From an uncultured Christensenellaceae bacterium (lineage in GTDB: Bacteria > Bacillota > Clostridia > Christensenellales > Pumilibacteraceae), in assembly GCA_910587595.1 (NCBI GenBank), contig CAJULQ010000005.1, forward strand, positions 73,041-137,040: a stretch of 64,000 nucleotides of DNA. Reading direction: 5' to 3'. Both the position numbers and the translations under genes were made by a program. Shown in pieces: positions 25,653 through 33,825 of the stretch; within the stretch, counting starts at the first letter, position 1, and every line of letters begins with the position of its first letter. Under the pieces are notes generated by a model. It was not told where the DNA came from and ran no database searches. It worked only from the letters and a program-made list of their open reading frames with translations.

Positions 25653-26594
25653 ATGTTAGATGTTTACACGATGCCCGCGCAGAGCAGATCGCTCAAAAAA
25701 TTAGACGCTATCGAAAGCGGGGCATGGATCAATCTGGAAAATCCGTCGGATAAAGAATTGGAAGAAGTGGCGCGCGTCACGGGCGTGGGCGAAGATATGT
25801 TAAAGGCCGCGCTGGACGAAGAGGAACGCGCGCGTATCGAAACGGACGGCGCCAACACGCTGATCATCGTGGACATACCCATTATTGACGACAGTCAAGA
25901 TTGGTATGTGTATTCCACGTTGCCGCTCGCCGTCATCACGGCGGGGTCGTATTTTATCACGGTGTGTTTGCGCGATACCACCGTTTTGAGCGATTTTCTC
26001 AAAGGGCGGGTGCGCAACTTCGATGCCAACAAGCGCACGCGGTTTATCTATCAGATCTTGTATGTAAACGCCATTAAGTTTTTGCATTGCTTAAAGCAGA
26101 TAGACCGCACCAGCAACCGCGTGCAACAGTCGTTGCACCGCTCCATGAAAAACAAGGAACTCATTCAGTTGCTCGATCTCGAAAAAGCGCTCGTGTATTT
26201 TTCCACGTCGCTCAACGCCAATCAGATCGTGATAGACCGTTTGCAAGCCATGAACTCGGTGATCAAGCATTACGAAGAGGACAACGACATCTTAGACGAC
26301 GCCATCATCGAGAACAAGCAAGCCATAGAAATGGCCACGATCTACCGCGACATCATGTCGGGCACCATGGACGCGTTCGCCAGCGTGATCAGCAACAACC
26401 AAAACATCGTGATGAAGTTTTTGGCGGCCATCACCATTATCCTCACCATTCCCACCATTGTGGCGTCGCTGTGGGGCATGAACGTGGGCGTGCCGTTCGG
26501 CAACACCGTGTGGGGATTTTGGGCGGTGGTAGGCATCATCGTAGGCATAACCGTGCCCGTGTTGATCATAATGATAAAAAGGAAGATGTTTTAG
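25653..26594 (+). CDS. corA: CorA-family divalent cation transporter
   Basis: A 313-residue membrane protein for Mg2+ (or Co2+/Ni2+) uptake. It has the soluble alpha/beta N-terminal domain, a long helical stalk (about 130-250) and two C-terminal TM helices. The signature Gly-Met-Asn is at 275-277 (LWGMNVGVPFGN) at the end of TM1. The ATG at 25653 is fixed by GGAGG at 25641-25645. It is followed 2 nt later by a small zinc-ribbon gene. The leader has no M-box that I recognise, but may hold a short leader peptide. Confidence 0.93.
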   Translation: MLDVYTMPAQSRSLKKLDAIESGAWINLENPSDKELEEVARVTGVGEDMLKAALDEEERARIETDGANTLIIVDIPIIDDSQDWYVYSTLPLAVITAGSYFITVCLRDTTVLSDFLKGRVRNFDANKRTRFIYQILYVNAIKFLHCLKQIDRTSNRVQQSLHRSMKNKELIQLLDLEKALVYFSTSLNANQIVIDRLQAMNSVIKHYEEDNDILDDAIIENKQAIEMATIYRDIMSGTMDAFASVISNNQNIVMKFLAAITIILTIPTIVASLWGMNVGVPFGNTVWGFWAVVGIIVGITVPVLIIMIKRKMF

Positions 26595-26596
26595 CT

Positions 26597-26797
26597 ATGG
26601 CGTTTTTGGAATTTATCTGTCCGCAATGCGGGCACCAAAGCGAAGAACTCGTAAAGGCCGACGGAAAGTATCCCGACTGCCCCGTATGCGGCGCGCCGCT
26701 CAAACAAAAGCTGAGCGGCAAATGCTACACGAAATGCGCGGGCAAATCGGGGCACGCGTGCAGCGGCAATTGCTCGTGTTGCGGCGGCTGTAAGTAA
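26597..26797 (+). CDS. Small Cys-rich zinc-ribbon protein
   Basis: A 66-residue protein that begins with a two-knuckle zinc ribbon (FICPQCGHQ and CPVCGAPL) like FmdB-type regulators. It ends with an unusual Cys/Gly-rich tail (GHACSGNCSCCGGCK), giving 11 cysteines in all. It lies 2 nt after corA in the same operon, so translational coupling is likely. It may bind metal or a cluster; the function is unknown. Confidence 0.8.
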   Translation: MAFLEFICPQCGHQSEELVKADGKYPDCPVCGAPLKQKLSGKCYTKCAGKSGHACSGNCSCCGGCK

Positions 26798-26814
26798 AAG
26801 GAGAACGCAAATAT

Positions 26815-27384
26815 ATGCAAAACTCGGTCATGCAAGCCATTCTCGGTCGGCGTTCGTGCCGTTCGTTTGCGCAAGACAAAGCGGTGCGCGAGCAAGACCT
26901 GCTTGCCGTGCTCGAGGCGGGCGCTTATGCGCCCAGCGCCATGAACACGCAAAGCTGGCATTTCACCGCCGTTACCAACGGGCAAAAACTGCAAGAGCTG
27001 AACGCGGCCATGCTGTCGCGCATGGACGACGCGGCGCGCGCACGGGCGGCCGGCCGCGCGGGCGACCGTCCCGTAAGTCCGTTTTACAACGCGCCCGTGA
27101 TGATCTTGGTGTCGCTCAAAAACGGCGGCAGTCCTTACCCCGAAGCCGATTGCGCGTGCGCGTTGGAAAATATGTTTTTGGCGGCTGCTTCGCTGGGGTT
27201 GGGCACGTGTTGGATCAACCAACTGCGCGGCGCCACCACCGCCGACCCGCACGCGGGCGAAGTGCTCCGCGCGTTGGGCGTGCCCGATGGCTACACCATT
27301 CACGGCTGTTGCGCGCTCGGTTACGCAGACAAAGAAAGCCCCGCCAAAGAAAGAGCGGCGGGCGTTGTGAATATCGTAAAATAA
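26815..27384 (+). CDS. Nitroreductase-family FMN oxidoreductase
   Basis: A 189-residue FMN protein. Seen: the N-terminal RRSCRSF (FMN phosphate contacts), APSAMNTQSWHF (about 43-54), and the C-terminal Gly-rich SLGLGTCWINQL with GYTIHGCCALGYAD. This subgroup reduces nitroaromatics or quinones with NAD(P)H; the physiological substrate cannot be told. AAGGAG precedes the ATG. It is the last gene of the corA operon, ended by a strong terminator. Confidence 0.9.
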   Translation: MQNSVMQAILGRRSCRSFAQDKAVREQDLLAVLEAGAYAPSAMNTQSWHFTAVTNGQKLQELNAAMLSRMDDAARARAAGRAGDRPVSPFYNAPVMILVSLKNGGSPYPEADCACALENMFLAAASLGLGTCWINQLRGATTADPHAGEVLRALGVPDGYTIHGCCALGYADKESPAKERAAGVVNIVK

Positions 27385-27408
27385 AAAAAGGGGGACGCCC
27401 CCTTTTTT
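27383..27408. terminator. Bidirectional terminator between the nitroreductase and fumarase genes
   Basis: AAAAAAAGGGGG-ACG-CCCCCTTTTTT, symmetric, so it can stop both convergent transcripts. Confidence 0.9.
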
Positions 27409-27412
27409 GTTT

Positions 27413-27940
27413 TTATTGCAAACAGCTGTTGCCCAGCGTGTCGGTGGCCACGAGCAGTTCCACGTCTTGTATGTACAGTTTGTGCACCGCCTCGCAACCG
27501 AGGTCGGCATACGCAATGCATTCGCAAGACGTGATCTTGTATTTATATAGCGCGCCCGCGCCGCCCACGGCCGCCAGATACACGGCGCCGTTTCGGCGTA
27601 TGGCGTCGGTCACCGCTTGGCTGCGCTTGCCCTTGCCGATCATCACTTTAAGGCCGGCGTCCAACAGAGCGGGGGTGTAATCGTCCATGCGCGACGAGGT
27701 GGTGGGGCCGCAACTGCCGATCACTTCGCCCGCCACGGTGGGGGTGGGGCCGCAGTAGTATACGGCGGCGTTTTGTATGGGCAGAGGCAGCGGCGCATTA
27801 TCGGCAAGACAGGCGGCAAAACGTTTGTGCGCCGCGTCGCGCGCCGTGTATACCACGCCCGAAAGGCGCACGATCTCGCCGCAACGCAACGAGCGGATCT
27901 CCTCTTGAGAAAAGGGCAACGTAAACGATCGTATTTGCAT
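27413..27940 (-). CDS. fumB: Fumarate hydratase class I, beta subunit
   Basis: A 175-residue C-terminal-type subunit of the iron-sulfur fumarase/tartrate dehydratase family, converting fumarate and L-malate. Seen: LRCGEIVRLSGVVYTARDAAH, IQNAAVYYCGPTP, SCGPTTSSRMDDYTP (substrate-binding segment) and MIGKGKRS. In many anaerobes the enzyme is split in two as here. It lies 12 bp after the alpha-subunit gene, in one operon. The class is clear, but L-tartrate dehydratase cannot be excluded; the carbon-metabolism context favours fumarase. Confidence 0.92.
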   Translation of the reverse strand: MQIRSFTLPFSQEEIRSLRCGEIVRLSGVVYTARDAAHKRFAACLADNAPLPLPIQNAAVYYCGPTPTVAGEVIGSCGPTTSSRMDDYTPALLDAGLKVMIGKGKRSQAVTDAIRRNGAVYLAAVGGAGALYKYKITSCECIAYADLGCEAVHKLYIQDVELLVATDTLGNSCLQ

Positions 27941-27952
27941 ATCTTTATCTCC

Positions 27953-28774
27953 TTAAAACGCGGCCGTGAATTTGCGGTCGCTGTGGCATTGCACGGTTAC
28001 GGCCACGGGCAACATGCCTATGTGGGTGGGCGCGCATTTCACGCACACTTCGAGCGCGGTGGTGGCCCCGCCCAAGCCTTGCGCGCCGATACCCGTGGCG
28101 TTCACCGCCGCCAATATCTCTTGTTCGAGCGCCCGTTCGTCGGGGCGTTTCGGCTCTTCATAAACAAGCGCCTTTTTGCTAAGCAGCGCGCACACGTCCA
28201 TGGTGCCGCCGATGCCCACGCCCAAGATTAAGGGGGGGCACGGCGAGGAGCCGGCTTGCGTCACGCAGTCGATCACCGCGCGCACGATGCCTTCTTTGCC
28301 CTTAGACGGGGTGAGCATATACACCTTGCTCATGTTTTCGCTGCCCGCGCCTTTGGCCATATACCGCACGGTGAGCTTGTCGCCCGCCACGATGTCGTAA
28401 TGGATCACGGCGGGGGTGTTGGTGTGCGTGTTTAAGCGCGTTAGGGGATCGGCCACGCTCTTGCGCGCCGTTTCGTAGCCGCGCGCCACGGCGGCGTTGA
28501 GCGTGTCGGTCAAATTACCCGAAACGTGCAAGTCTTGCCCCACGTCTACGAACAGCAAGGCTTGTCCGCAATCTTGGCAAGCATACGAGCCGTCGCGCGC
28601 GGCGATCTCGTTGTTCTCCAATATCTGGGCGAGCGCCCACGCGCACAGCGCCGACGTTTCGCGTTTGTGCGCGTCGCGCAAATGTCGGCACGTGCGCTCG
28701 TCCACGTGCGTGAGCGCGTGCTTTATTTTTTCCGAAAGGGGCATAATAAGGCTGTCGGCTTGCAATGTTCTCAT
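27953..28774 (-). CDS. fumA: Fumarate hydratase class I, alpha subunit
   Basis: A 273-residue [4Fe-4S] subunit. Cluster cysteines are expected in ACQDCG (Cys66 or Cys69), SSPCPP and the C-terminal VQCHSDRK. Other family segments are NTNTPAVIHYDIVAG and LGVGIGGTMDVCALLSKKAL. It is first in a two-gene operon. The promoter on the minus strand is clear (28805-28833). A run of seven C on the coding strand falls at 28231-28237 but keeps frame. Confidence 0.93.
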   Translation of the reverse strand: MRTLQADSLIMPLSEKIKHALTHVDERTCRHLRDAHKRETSALCAWALAQILENNEIAARDGSYACQDCGQALLFVDVGQDLHVSGNLTDTLNAAVARGYETARKSVADPLTRLNTHTNTPAVIHYDIVAGDKLTVRYMAKGAGSENMSKVYMLTPSKGKEGIVRAVIDCVTQAGSSPCPPLILGVGIGGTMDVCALLSKKALVYEEPKRPDERALEQEILAAVNATGIGAQGLGGATTALEVCVKCAPTHIGMLPVAVTVQCHSDRKFTAAF

Positions 28775-28804
28775 GGTAGGCTCCCGAATGTACGTGATAT
28801 TCTA

Positions 28805-28833
28805 AGTATATCACAAAACATTTAGCGTGTAAA
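28805..28833 (-). promoter_or_regulatory. Promoter of the fumarase operon
   Basis: On the minus strand TTTACA (28828-28833), 17-bp spacer, TATACT (28805-28810). It is back to back with the next promoter, only 5 bp between the two -35 boxes. Confidence 0.75.
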
Positions 28834-28838
28834 ACCAT

Positions 28839-28867
28839 TTGCAATTATCGGCGGAATAAAGTATAAT
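28839..28867 (+). promoter_or_regulatory. Promoter of the walJ-like gene
   Basis: TTGCAA (28839-28844), 17-bp spacer, TATAAT (28862-28867). The start codon follows 6 nt after the -10. Confidence 0.78.
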
Positions 28868-28873
28868 AGGGGC

Positions 28874-29656
28874 ATGGGTCTTAAGATTTGCAATCTGTTT
28901 TCGGGCAGTACCGGAAACAGCACCTATGTGGCGAGCGCCAACACCCAACTATTGATAGACGCGGGCGTTTCGGCGGGGCGTATCGAAAAGGCGGTGAAGG
29001 TGTTGCGCGGCGATTGCCAAAACATGGCGGTGCTCGTAACGCACCGCCACAGCGACCATATCGCGGGGCTGTCGGTGCTGGCGGGCAAATATCCCGCCAT
29101 GCGCGTGTACGCGCACGAACGGGTGGCGCCCGATCTTGTAAAAAACGGCTTGCCGCAAAGCCGCGTGCAAACGTTTGCCGACGCCGATTTTTATGTGGGC
29201 GATATCACCGTTTCGCCGCTACGGCTCAGCCACGACGTGTTTTGCGTGGGGTTCGGCTTGCATTGCGGCGGCAAAAAAATAACGTATGTTACCGATACGG
29301 GCTTTTTGCCCGACAACGTGTTGCGGTTTGCGTCCGACAGCGATTTGGTGCTTATCGAGAGCAACCATTCGCCCGAACTTTTGATGGCCAACCGCAGTTA
29401 TTTTTACCCGCTCAAACAGCGCATACTGAGCATGCGCGGACACCTAAGTAACGAAGATTGCGCGGCGGCGGTAACGGCGCTTGCCCGTAACGGCGTAAAG
29501 CATTTTATCTTGGCGCATTTGAGCAAGGAAAACAACTATCCCGAATTGGCGTATTCGGTGTGCCGCGCCGCGCTTGCGCGCGCGGGACTAACGAACGACG
29601 TGGGGTTGGAAGTGGCATGTGCCGACCGTTTGGGCGGCCTTATGGAAATCGTGTAA
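28874..29656 (+). CDS. walJ: MBL-fold hydrolase of the WalJ/YycJ type
   Basis: A 260-residue metallo-beta-lactamase-fold protein. The N-terminus NLFSGSTGNSTYV matches the family start, and the metal motif THRHSDHIAGL (about 56-66) and later TDTGFLP, ESNHS and LAHLSKEN supply the other ligands. YycJ has 5'-to-3' nuclease activity and links to cell-wall and mismatch processes in Bacillus. Here the usual walRK neighbours are absent. The first codon lies 6 nt after the -10, so the mRNA is likely leaderless; no later start would keep the conserved N-terminus. Confidence 0.88.
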   Translation: MGLKICNLFSGSTGNSTYVASANTQLLIDAGVSAGRIEKAVKVLRGDCQNMAVLVTHRHSDHIAGLSVLAGKYPAMRVYAHERVAPDLVKNGLPQSRVQTFADADFYVGDITVSPLRLSHDVFCVGFGLHCGGKKITYVTDTGFLPDNVLRFASDSDLVLIESNHSPELLMANRSYFYPLKQRILSMRGHLSNEDCAAAVTALARNGVKHFILAHLSKENNYPELAYSVCRAALARAGLTNDVGLEVACADRLGGLMEIV

Positions 29657-29671
29657 AAAAGAGGGCGGCCT

Positions 29672-30715
29672 ATGCAAAACGGCAGAGAACAATTCAAACC
29701 CGTGCGAAACGTGCGCTATCCGGACGGCGTCACCGTGTTTTTGTTTGCCATTGTGGCCAACTTGGCGGCGCAACTTATCGTGGGCGTGGCGGCGGAGTGC
29801 GGCGCCGTGGTAACGGGTAATGCGAATTTTGCCAAAAACGACTATTTTCAACTCATTGCCATGCTCTCGTTGCAACTTGCGTTCGTGGCGGTGCCTTTGG
29901 TGTATTACGGCGTTGTGAAAAAAGCGACGCCTTGCTTGCGTTTCGGATGGAAAAAACCGCGCCCCGCGTTGTCGCTTGCCTTTTTGTTGCCCGTGCTGTG
30001 CATCATAGGATTCATGTTGCCCGCCTTCTATTTCGTAACGGGTTTGGAAAGAATAGGGTATACGCTCAGCGAGGGCGTGCAACTGAACACGGCGGGCAAG
30101 TGGGTGTTGGGCGTTATAGCCATTGTGGTGATCGCGCCGTGCGTGGAAGAGATCATCTTTCGCGGGTTTTTGCTCAACGGGCTTATTGAGCACCATTCGC
30201 CCGTGAAAGCGGCGCTTTTGTCGGCCTTGGCCTTTTCGCTCATGCATATGAACCCCGAACAAACGGTGTATCAGTTTTGCTTGGGTTTCGTGTGCGCATT
30301 GGCCACCATGGCAAGCGGCAACTTGTTGGGCGGCGTAATCGTGCACATGTTCAGCAATTTGTTGGCGCTTTTGATCGACACGCCGTTCGGCAAGCCGTAT
30401 AACGAGGCGTTTGCCTTTTTGACCAAAACGCCGTGGGGCGCGGTGCTCACCACCGTGTTGGCAGCGGCGGCGTGCGGCGTAGCCATTTGGTTTGTTTGCG
30501 CGGCTATACGAAAATACAGCCGCCCGCGCCAAACCCCTTCGCATGCGGTCGATTTGCCCGACGAAAAGGGCGAAGAGCCTATGTCGGAGGAAAACGCGCA
30601 AAAGGCGGCGGCGCAAAAAATCGCCGAAAAGAAAACGGGACGCATAATGTACATTGCGGGCATCGGGCTGTGCACGGTGCTGTGGGTGTTCGTGTTTGCC
30701 GCGGGCATGATGTGA
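29672..30715 (+). CDS. CPBP-family intramembrane metalloprotease (first of two)
   Basis: A 347-residue polytopic protein with about eight hydrophobic helices. The CPBP (Abi) motifs are EEIIFRG (about 156-162), SLMHMNP (about 191-197) and HMFSNLLAL (about 227), which carry the catalytic Glu and His residues. The C-terminus has a cytoplasmic charged segment (KGEEPMSEENAQKAAAQK) before a final helix. Relatives cleave membrane substrates or act in CAAX-type processing and bacteriocin immunity. It is 16 bp after walJ and 15 bp before a second CPBP gene. Confidence 0.85.
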   Translation: MQNGREQFKPVRNVRYPDGVTVFLFAIVANLAAQLIVGVAAECGAVVTGNANFAKNDYFQLIAMLSLQLAFVAVPLVYYGVVKKATPCLRFGWKKPRPALSLAFLLPVLCIIGFMLPAFYFVTGLERIGYTLSEGVQLNTAGKWVLGVIAIVVIAPCVEEIIFRGFLLNGLIEHHSPVKAALLSALAFSLMHMNPEQTVYQFCLGFVCALATMASGNLLGGVIVHMFSNLLALLIDTPFGKPYNEAFAFLTKTPWGAVLTTVLAAAACGVAIWFVCAAIRKYSRPRQTPSHAVDLPDEKGEEPMSEENAQKAAAQKIAEKKTGRIMYIAGIGLCTVLWVFVFAAGMM

Positions 30716-30730
30716 TAAATAAGGAGAACT

Positions 30731-31849
30731 ATGAGCGACAATCCCATTCAGTTATATCGGGAAAGAACAGAGGGTATTTCCCGCCAAAAAGAATACCGCG
30801 TGATGGCGCTGTTAACGTTTTGCGTGGCGGTGGCGTTGCCCGTGGTGCGCCTTATTTCCTATTATCTGCCCATACGCAGCGATTTGGTTTCCGATCTGGT
30901 GTTCACGCTTTTAATGCAAGTGGGCGTTTTGATCGGTATTCCCGTGCTGTTTTATAAGTTCGCGCTCAAAAAGAACGTGCGCGGCATGTTGGACTTTTCG
31001 GGATTCCATGCCGCCAAATGGTATAACTTGGCGTTGGCCGTGCCCATCGGGTTGTGTTGCCATATCGTGACCATCGGCGTGAGCAGTATTTGGCAGTCTA
31101 TCATATCCGCGTTGGGATATTCGCACGGGTCGTCGCCCATGCCCGAAACGTTTTCGGCGGGCACCATGGTGCTCACGCTTGTTCTTACCGGCGTGTTGCC
31201 CGGATTTTGCGAGGAATTTTTCAACCGCGGCGGACTTCTCAAAACGGTGCGCGGCAGTTATCCTTTCCATTTCGCCATCATTTTGATGGGTTTGGAGTTC
31301 GGCCTTTTTCACCAAAACATAACGCAAGTGTTTTACACGGCGCTGTTCGGCGCGTATATGGCCTTTTTGGCGCTCAAAACAAAGAGCGTGTTTCCGTGCA
31401 TGATCATTCACTTTGTGAACAATTCTTTTTCGGTGATAAACGATTACTGCGACGAATACGGCTTTATGCGGGGCGGCCTTTACCGCTTGATCAACCAAAC
31501 GGCGGCCACCCGTCCCCAACTTTTGACCGTTGCGTTCTTTCTGTTTTGCGGTATCCTCGTAGGGCTTACGATCTTGTTGTTGCATCTCAATTCCGCGCGC
31601 CGCTTGGCCAAGAAAAAAGAGGTGATCGCCTCGTCGGGATACGATCACACCAATAAACGCGTGGTGCTTTTGGGCGAAGAGGACAAAGAAAAAGTGCGCG
31701 AGCTCGGCCTCGACAAAGAGGTATACGGCCACACGCTCAAAGAAGATCTCTACAAGCCCACTTTGGCCGACAACGCCTTTTTCTTGGGCGCGATCGCCGT
31801 GTGCGTGCTCACCACCGTGTTCTCGTTTATTTTCGGGTGGATCGTGTAG
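30731..31849 (+). CDS. CPBP-family intramembrane metalloprotease (second of two)
   Basis: A 372-residue relative of its upstream neighbour, again with a CPBP core: GFCEEFFNRGGLLK (about 159-172), EFGLFHQN (about 192-199) and HFVNNSFSVIND (about 229-240). After the core comes a long charged domain (about 290-345, with GYDHTNKRVVLLGEEDKEK) and a terminal TM helix. AAGGAG precedes the ATG. It ends 1 nt before rlmH, so the operon continues into ribosome modification genes. Confidence 0.85.
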   Translation: MSDNPIQLYRERTEGISRQKEYRVMALLTFCVAVALPVVRLISYYLPIRSDLVSDLVFTLLMQVGVLIGIPVLFYKFALKKNVRGMLDFSGFHAAKWYNLALAVPIGLCCHIVTIGVSSIWQSIISALGYSHGSSPMPETFSAGTMVLTLVLTGVLPGFCEEFFNRGGLLKTVRGSYPFHFAIILMGLEFGLFHQNITQVFYTALFGAYMAFLALKTKSVFPCMIIHFVNNSFSVINDYCDEYGFMRGGLYRLINQTAATRPQLLTVAFFLFCGILVGLTILLLHLNSARRLAKKKEVIASSGYDHTNKRVVLLGEEDKEKVRELGLDKEVYGHTLKEDLYKPTLADNAFFLGAIAVCVLTTVFSFIFGWIV

Positions 31850-31850
31850 C

Positions 31851-32306
31851 ATGAAAGCGGTGGCGGTTTCTTGCGTGGGAAAACTCAAAGAAAAGTTTTT
31901 TGCCGACGCGGCGGCGGAGTATGCCAAGCGCTTGCAAAAGTTTTGCCGTTTGACGGTGGACGAGGTGCCCGACGTGGCGAGCGCCGACGAGGTGCGCCGT
32001 GAAAGCGACGCGTTGCAAAAAACCTTTCGCGCGGGCGAATATCGCATTGTGTGCGACGTGGGCGGCGAGCTTGTGAGCAGCGAAGAACTTTCGCGTATCA
32101 TGCAAGCGGCGTTTGCGAGCGGCAAAAGCCAAGTGCGTTTTGTGGTGGGCGGCAGCGCGGGGGTGGACGACCGCGTGCGCGCCGCGGCGGACAAGCGCGT
32201 CAGTTTCGGGCGCGTTACCTATCCGCACCAATTGATGCGCGTGATATTGCTTGAACAAGTGTATCGGGCGTTCACCATTGCCGAGCACATGCCCTATCAC
32301 AAATAG
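31851..32306 (+). CDS. rlmH: 23S rRNA pseudouridine-1915 N3-methyltransferase RlmH
   Basis: A 151-residue SPOUT methyltransferase acting on 70S ribosomes. The knotted C-terminal half is clear: CDVGGELVSSEELSRIM, FVVGGSAGVDDRV (SAM loop) and the conserved end PHQLMRVILLEQVYRAFTIAEHMPYHK. Length is normal. Residues and order fit the family without gaps. It starts 1 nt after the second CPBP gene. Confidence 0.96.
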   Translation: MKAVAVSCVGKLKEKFFADAAAEYAKRLQKFCRLTVDEVPDVASADEVRRESDALQKTFRAGEYRIVCDVGGELVSSEELSRIMQAAFASGKSQVRFVVGGSAGVDDRVRAAADKRVSFGRVTYPHQLMRVILLEQVYRAFTIAEHMPYHK

Positions 32307-32349
32307 AGAGAACGCGCACGGACGGCCGCCGATCGCATATATTGTTACT

Positions 32350-33198
32350 ATGTATACATACGGCGAATTGTTGGACGATATAAACTATCTTTCGCGGTGC
32401 GGCGCGGAAACGGGGTGTATCGGGGCGAGCGGTTACGGACGGCTCATTCCCTATGCGGCGTTGGGCGCGGGCGAGCATGCCGTGGTGATCACGGCGGGCA
32501 TACACGCGCGCGAGCACGTTTCTTCGTTGTTTGTTGTCAAGCAGATTTATAAGCTTAGCAAAACGGAACTGCCGTGCCGCTTGTATTTCGTGCCCATGGT
32601 TAACCCCGACGGCAACGTTTTGATCACGGAGGGCGCCGACGCCTTCGGGTTCGATAAGGCCAAATTGTTGGCGCTGAACGGCGGGAACCCCGATTTCTCG
32701 CTGTGGAAAGCCAATGCGGCGGGCGTGGACTTGAACGTCAATTTCGATGCGAAATGGGGCGAGGGCAAGCACAATGTGCGGCAAGCGGGCGGCGAAAACT
32801 ACATAGGCGCGGCGCCCTTTTCCGAGCCGGAAACGCAAGCGCTGGCGCGGTTTACGCGGTCGCTTAGCCCCGTGCTCACGCTGTCGTATCACGCCAAGGG
32901 GCGGGAGATCTACTACGATTTTCACCAACGCGGCAAGGCGAGAGAACGCGACGCCGCCGTGGCGCGCCATGCCGCCGCGTGCACCGATTACGCGTTGATC
33001 GAGGGCACGCAAGGCAGTGCGGGCGGCTATAAGGATTGGTGCGTGGCGGCGCTGGGTATTCCCGCCTTAACGCTGGAGATAGCGTCCGACGAGCTGTCGC
33101 ACCCGTTGCCCGACGACAGCATTACAAAAGATTTTGCCCGCGCGTTCGATCTGCCCGTGCGGCTGTACGCGTTTATGAAAACGCAAAACTATGTATAA
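32350..33198 (+). CDS. M14-family zinc carboxypeptidase, cytosolic
   Basis: A 282-residue metallopeptidase. Zinc ligands are His52 and Glu55 (GIHAREH) and His181 (LSYHAKG); the catalytic Glu is at 243 (LTLEIASDE). FVPMVNPDG is the usual substrate-pocket segment. The domain order matches gamma-D-glutamyl-meso-diaminopimelate peptidase relatives that trim peptidoglycan peptides, but there is no signal peptide or LysM, so it probably acts inside on recycled or germination peptides. ATG 32350 is chosen because the protein then begins at the family start (MYTYGELLDDI); no good ribosome site is seen. Confidence 0.85.
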   Translation: MYTYGELLDDINYLSRCGAETGCIGASGYGRLIPYAALGAGEHAVVITAGIHAREHVSSLFVVKQIYKLSKTELPCRLYFVPMVNPDGNVLITEGADAFGFDKAKLLALNGGNPDFSLWKANAAGVDLNVNFDAKWGEGKHNVRQAGGENYIGAAPFSEPETQALARFTRSLSPVLTLSYHAKGREIYYDFHQRGKARERDAAVARHAAACTDYALIEGTQGSAGGYKDWCVAALGIPALTLEIASDELSHPLPDDSITKDFARAFDLPVRLYAFMKTQNYV

Positions 33199-33220
33199 AA
33201 CCAAAGGGAGATAAAACACC

Positions 33221-33760
33221 ATGCCCACCGATCAAAGTACGCAAACACAAACGACCGAGCAAGCGGACAAGCCGTATTCGCAAGCGCAGATCGAGCGATT
33301 CATGCGCGCGGCGCTCAAAGAGGCGGCCAAGGCGGGCGAAAAAGGCGAGGTGCCCGTGGGCGCGGTGATCGTGCAAAACGGCAAGATCGTTGCGCGCGGC
33401 GGCAACGCGCGCGAAACGGCGCACGACCCTTGCGCGCACGCCGAGGTGGTGGCCATTCGCAAGGCGGGCAAAAAATTGGGGCGTTGGAATTTGAGCGATT
33501 GCGATTTGTTCGTAACGCTCGAACCGTGCGTGATGTGCAGCGGCGCGGTGGTGTACGCGCGTATCCGCACGGTGTACTACGGTGCCGACGATCTGCGGTT
33601 CGGCTGTTGCGGCACGGTGATGAATTTGGCGCAAGACGAGCGGCTCAACCACCGTGCCCGCGTGGTGGGCGGCGTGTTGCGCGAGGAATGCGTGCTGCCC
33701 ATTCAAAACTTTTTTCGGGAGAAACGGGCGGCGGGCAAACGAAAGTTGGATCGCGCGTAA
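33221..33760 (+). CDS. tadA: tRNA(adenosine-34) deaminase TadA
   Basis: A 179-residue zinc enzyme converting A34 to inosine in tRNA-Arg(ACG). Seen: the zinc and catalytic residues His73-Ala-Glu75 and Pro102-Cys103-Val-Met-Cys106, plus the GAVIVQNGKIVARGGNAR start of the fold. A ~20-residue Gln/Thr-rich N-terminal extension (TDQSTQTQTTEQADK) is not typical; a start further in has no ATG. It follows the M14 gene by 22 bp. Confidence 0.93.
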   Translation: MPTDQSTQTQTTEQADKPYSQAQIERFMRAALKEAAKAGEKGEVPVGAVIVQNGKIVARGGNARETAHDPCAHAEVVAIRKAGKKLGRWNLSDCDLFVTLEPCVMCSGAVVYARIRTVYYGADDLRFGCCGTVMNLAQDERLNHRARVVGGVLREECVLPIQNFFREKRAAGKRKLDRA

Positions 33761-33788
33761 AAAACGGCGTTGTGCCGATTTGCTTTGC

Positions 33789-33817
33789 TTGACAATCACC
33801 GGCAAAGCGTCTATAAT
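33789..33817 (+). promoter_or_regulatory. Consensus promoter of glmU-like/prs
   Basis: TTGACA (33789-33794), 17-bp spacer, TATAAT (33812-33817): a perfect match. The ATG at 33826 is only 8 nt past the -10. Confidence 0.88.
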
Positions 33818-33825
33818 AAAACGGT

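Noticed and set aside
28231..28237. Homopolymeric seven-base run in fumA as a phase-variable site
   Set aside because: Seven bases is short, encodes conserved Cys-Pro-Pro residues and is not unusual at this GC content.
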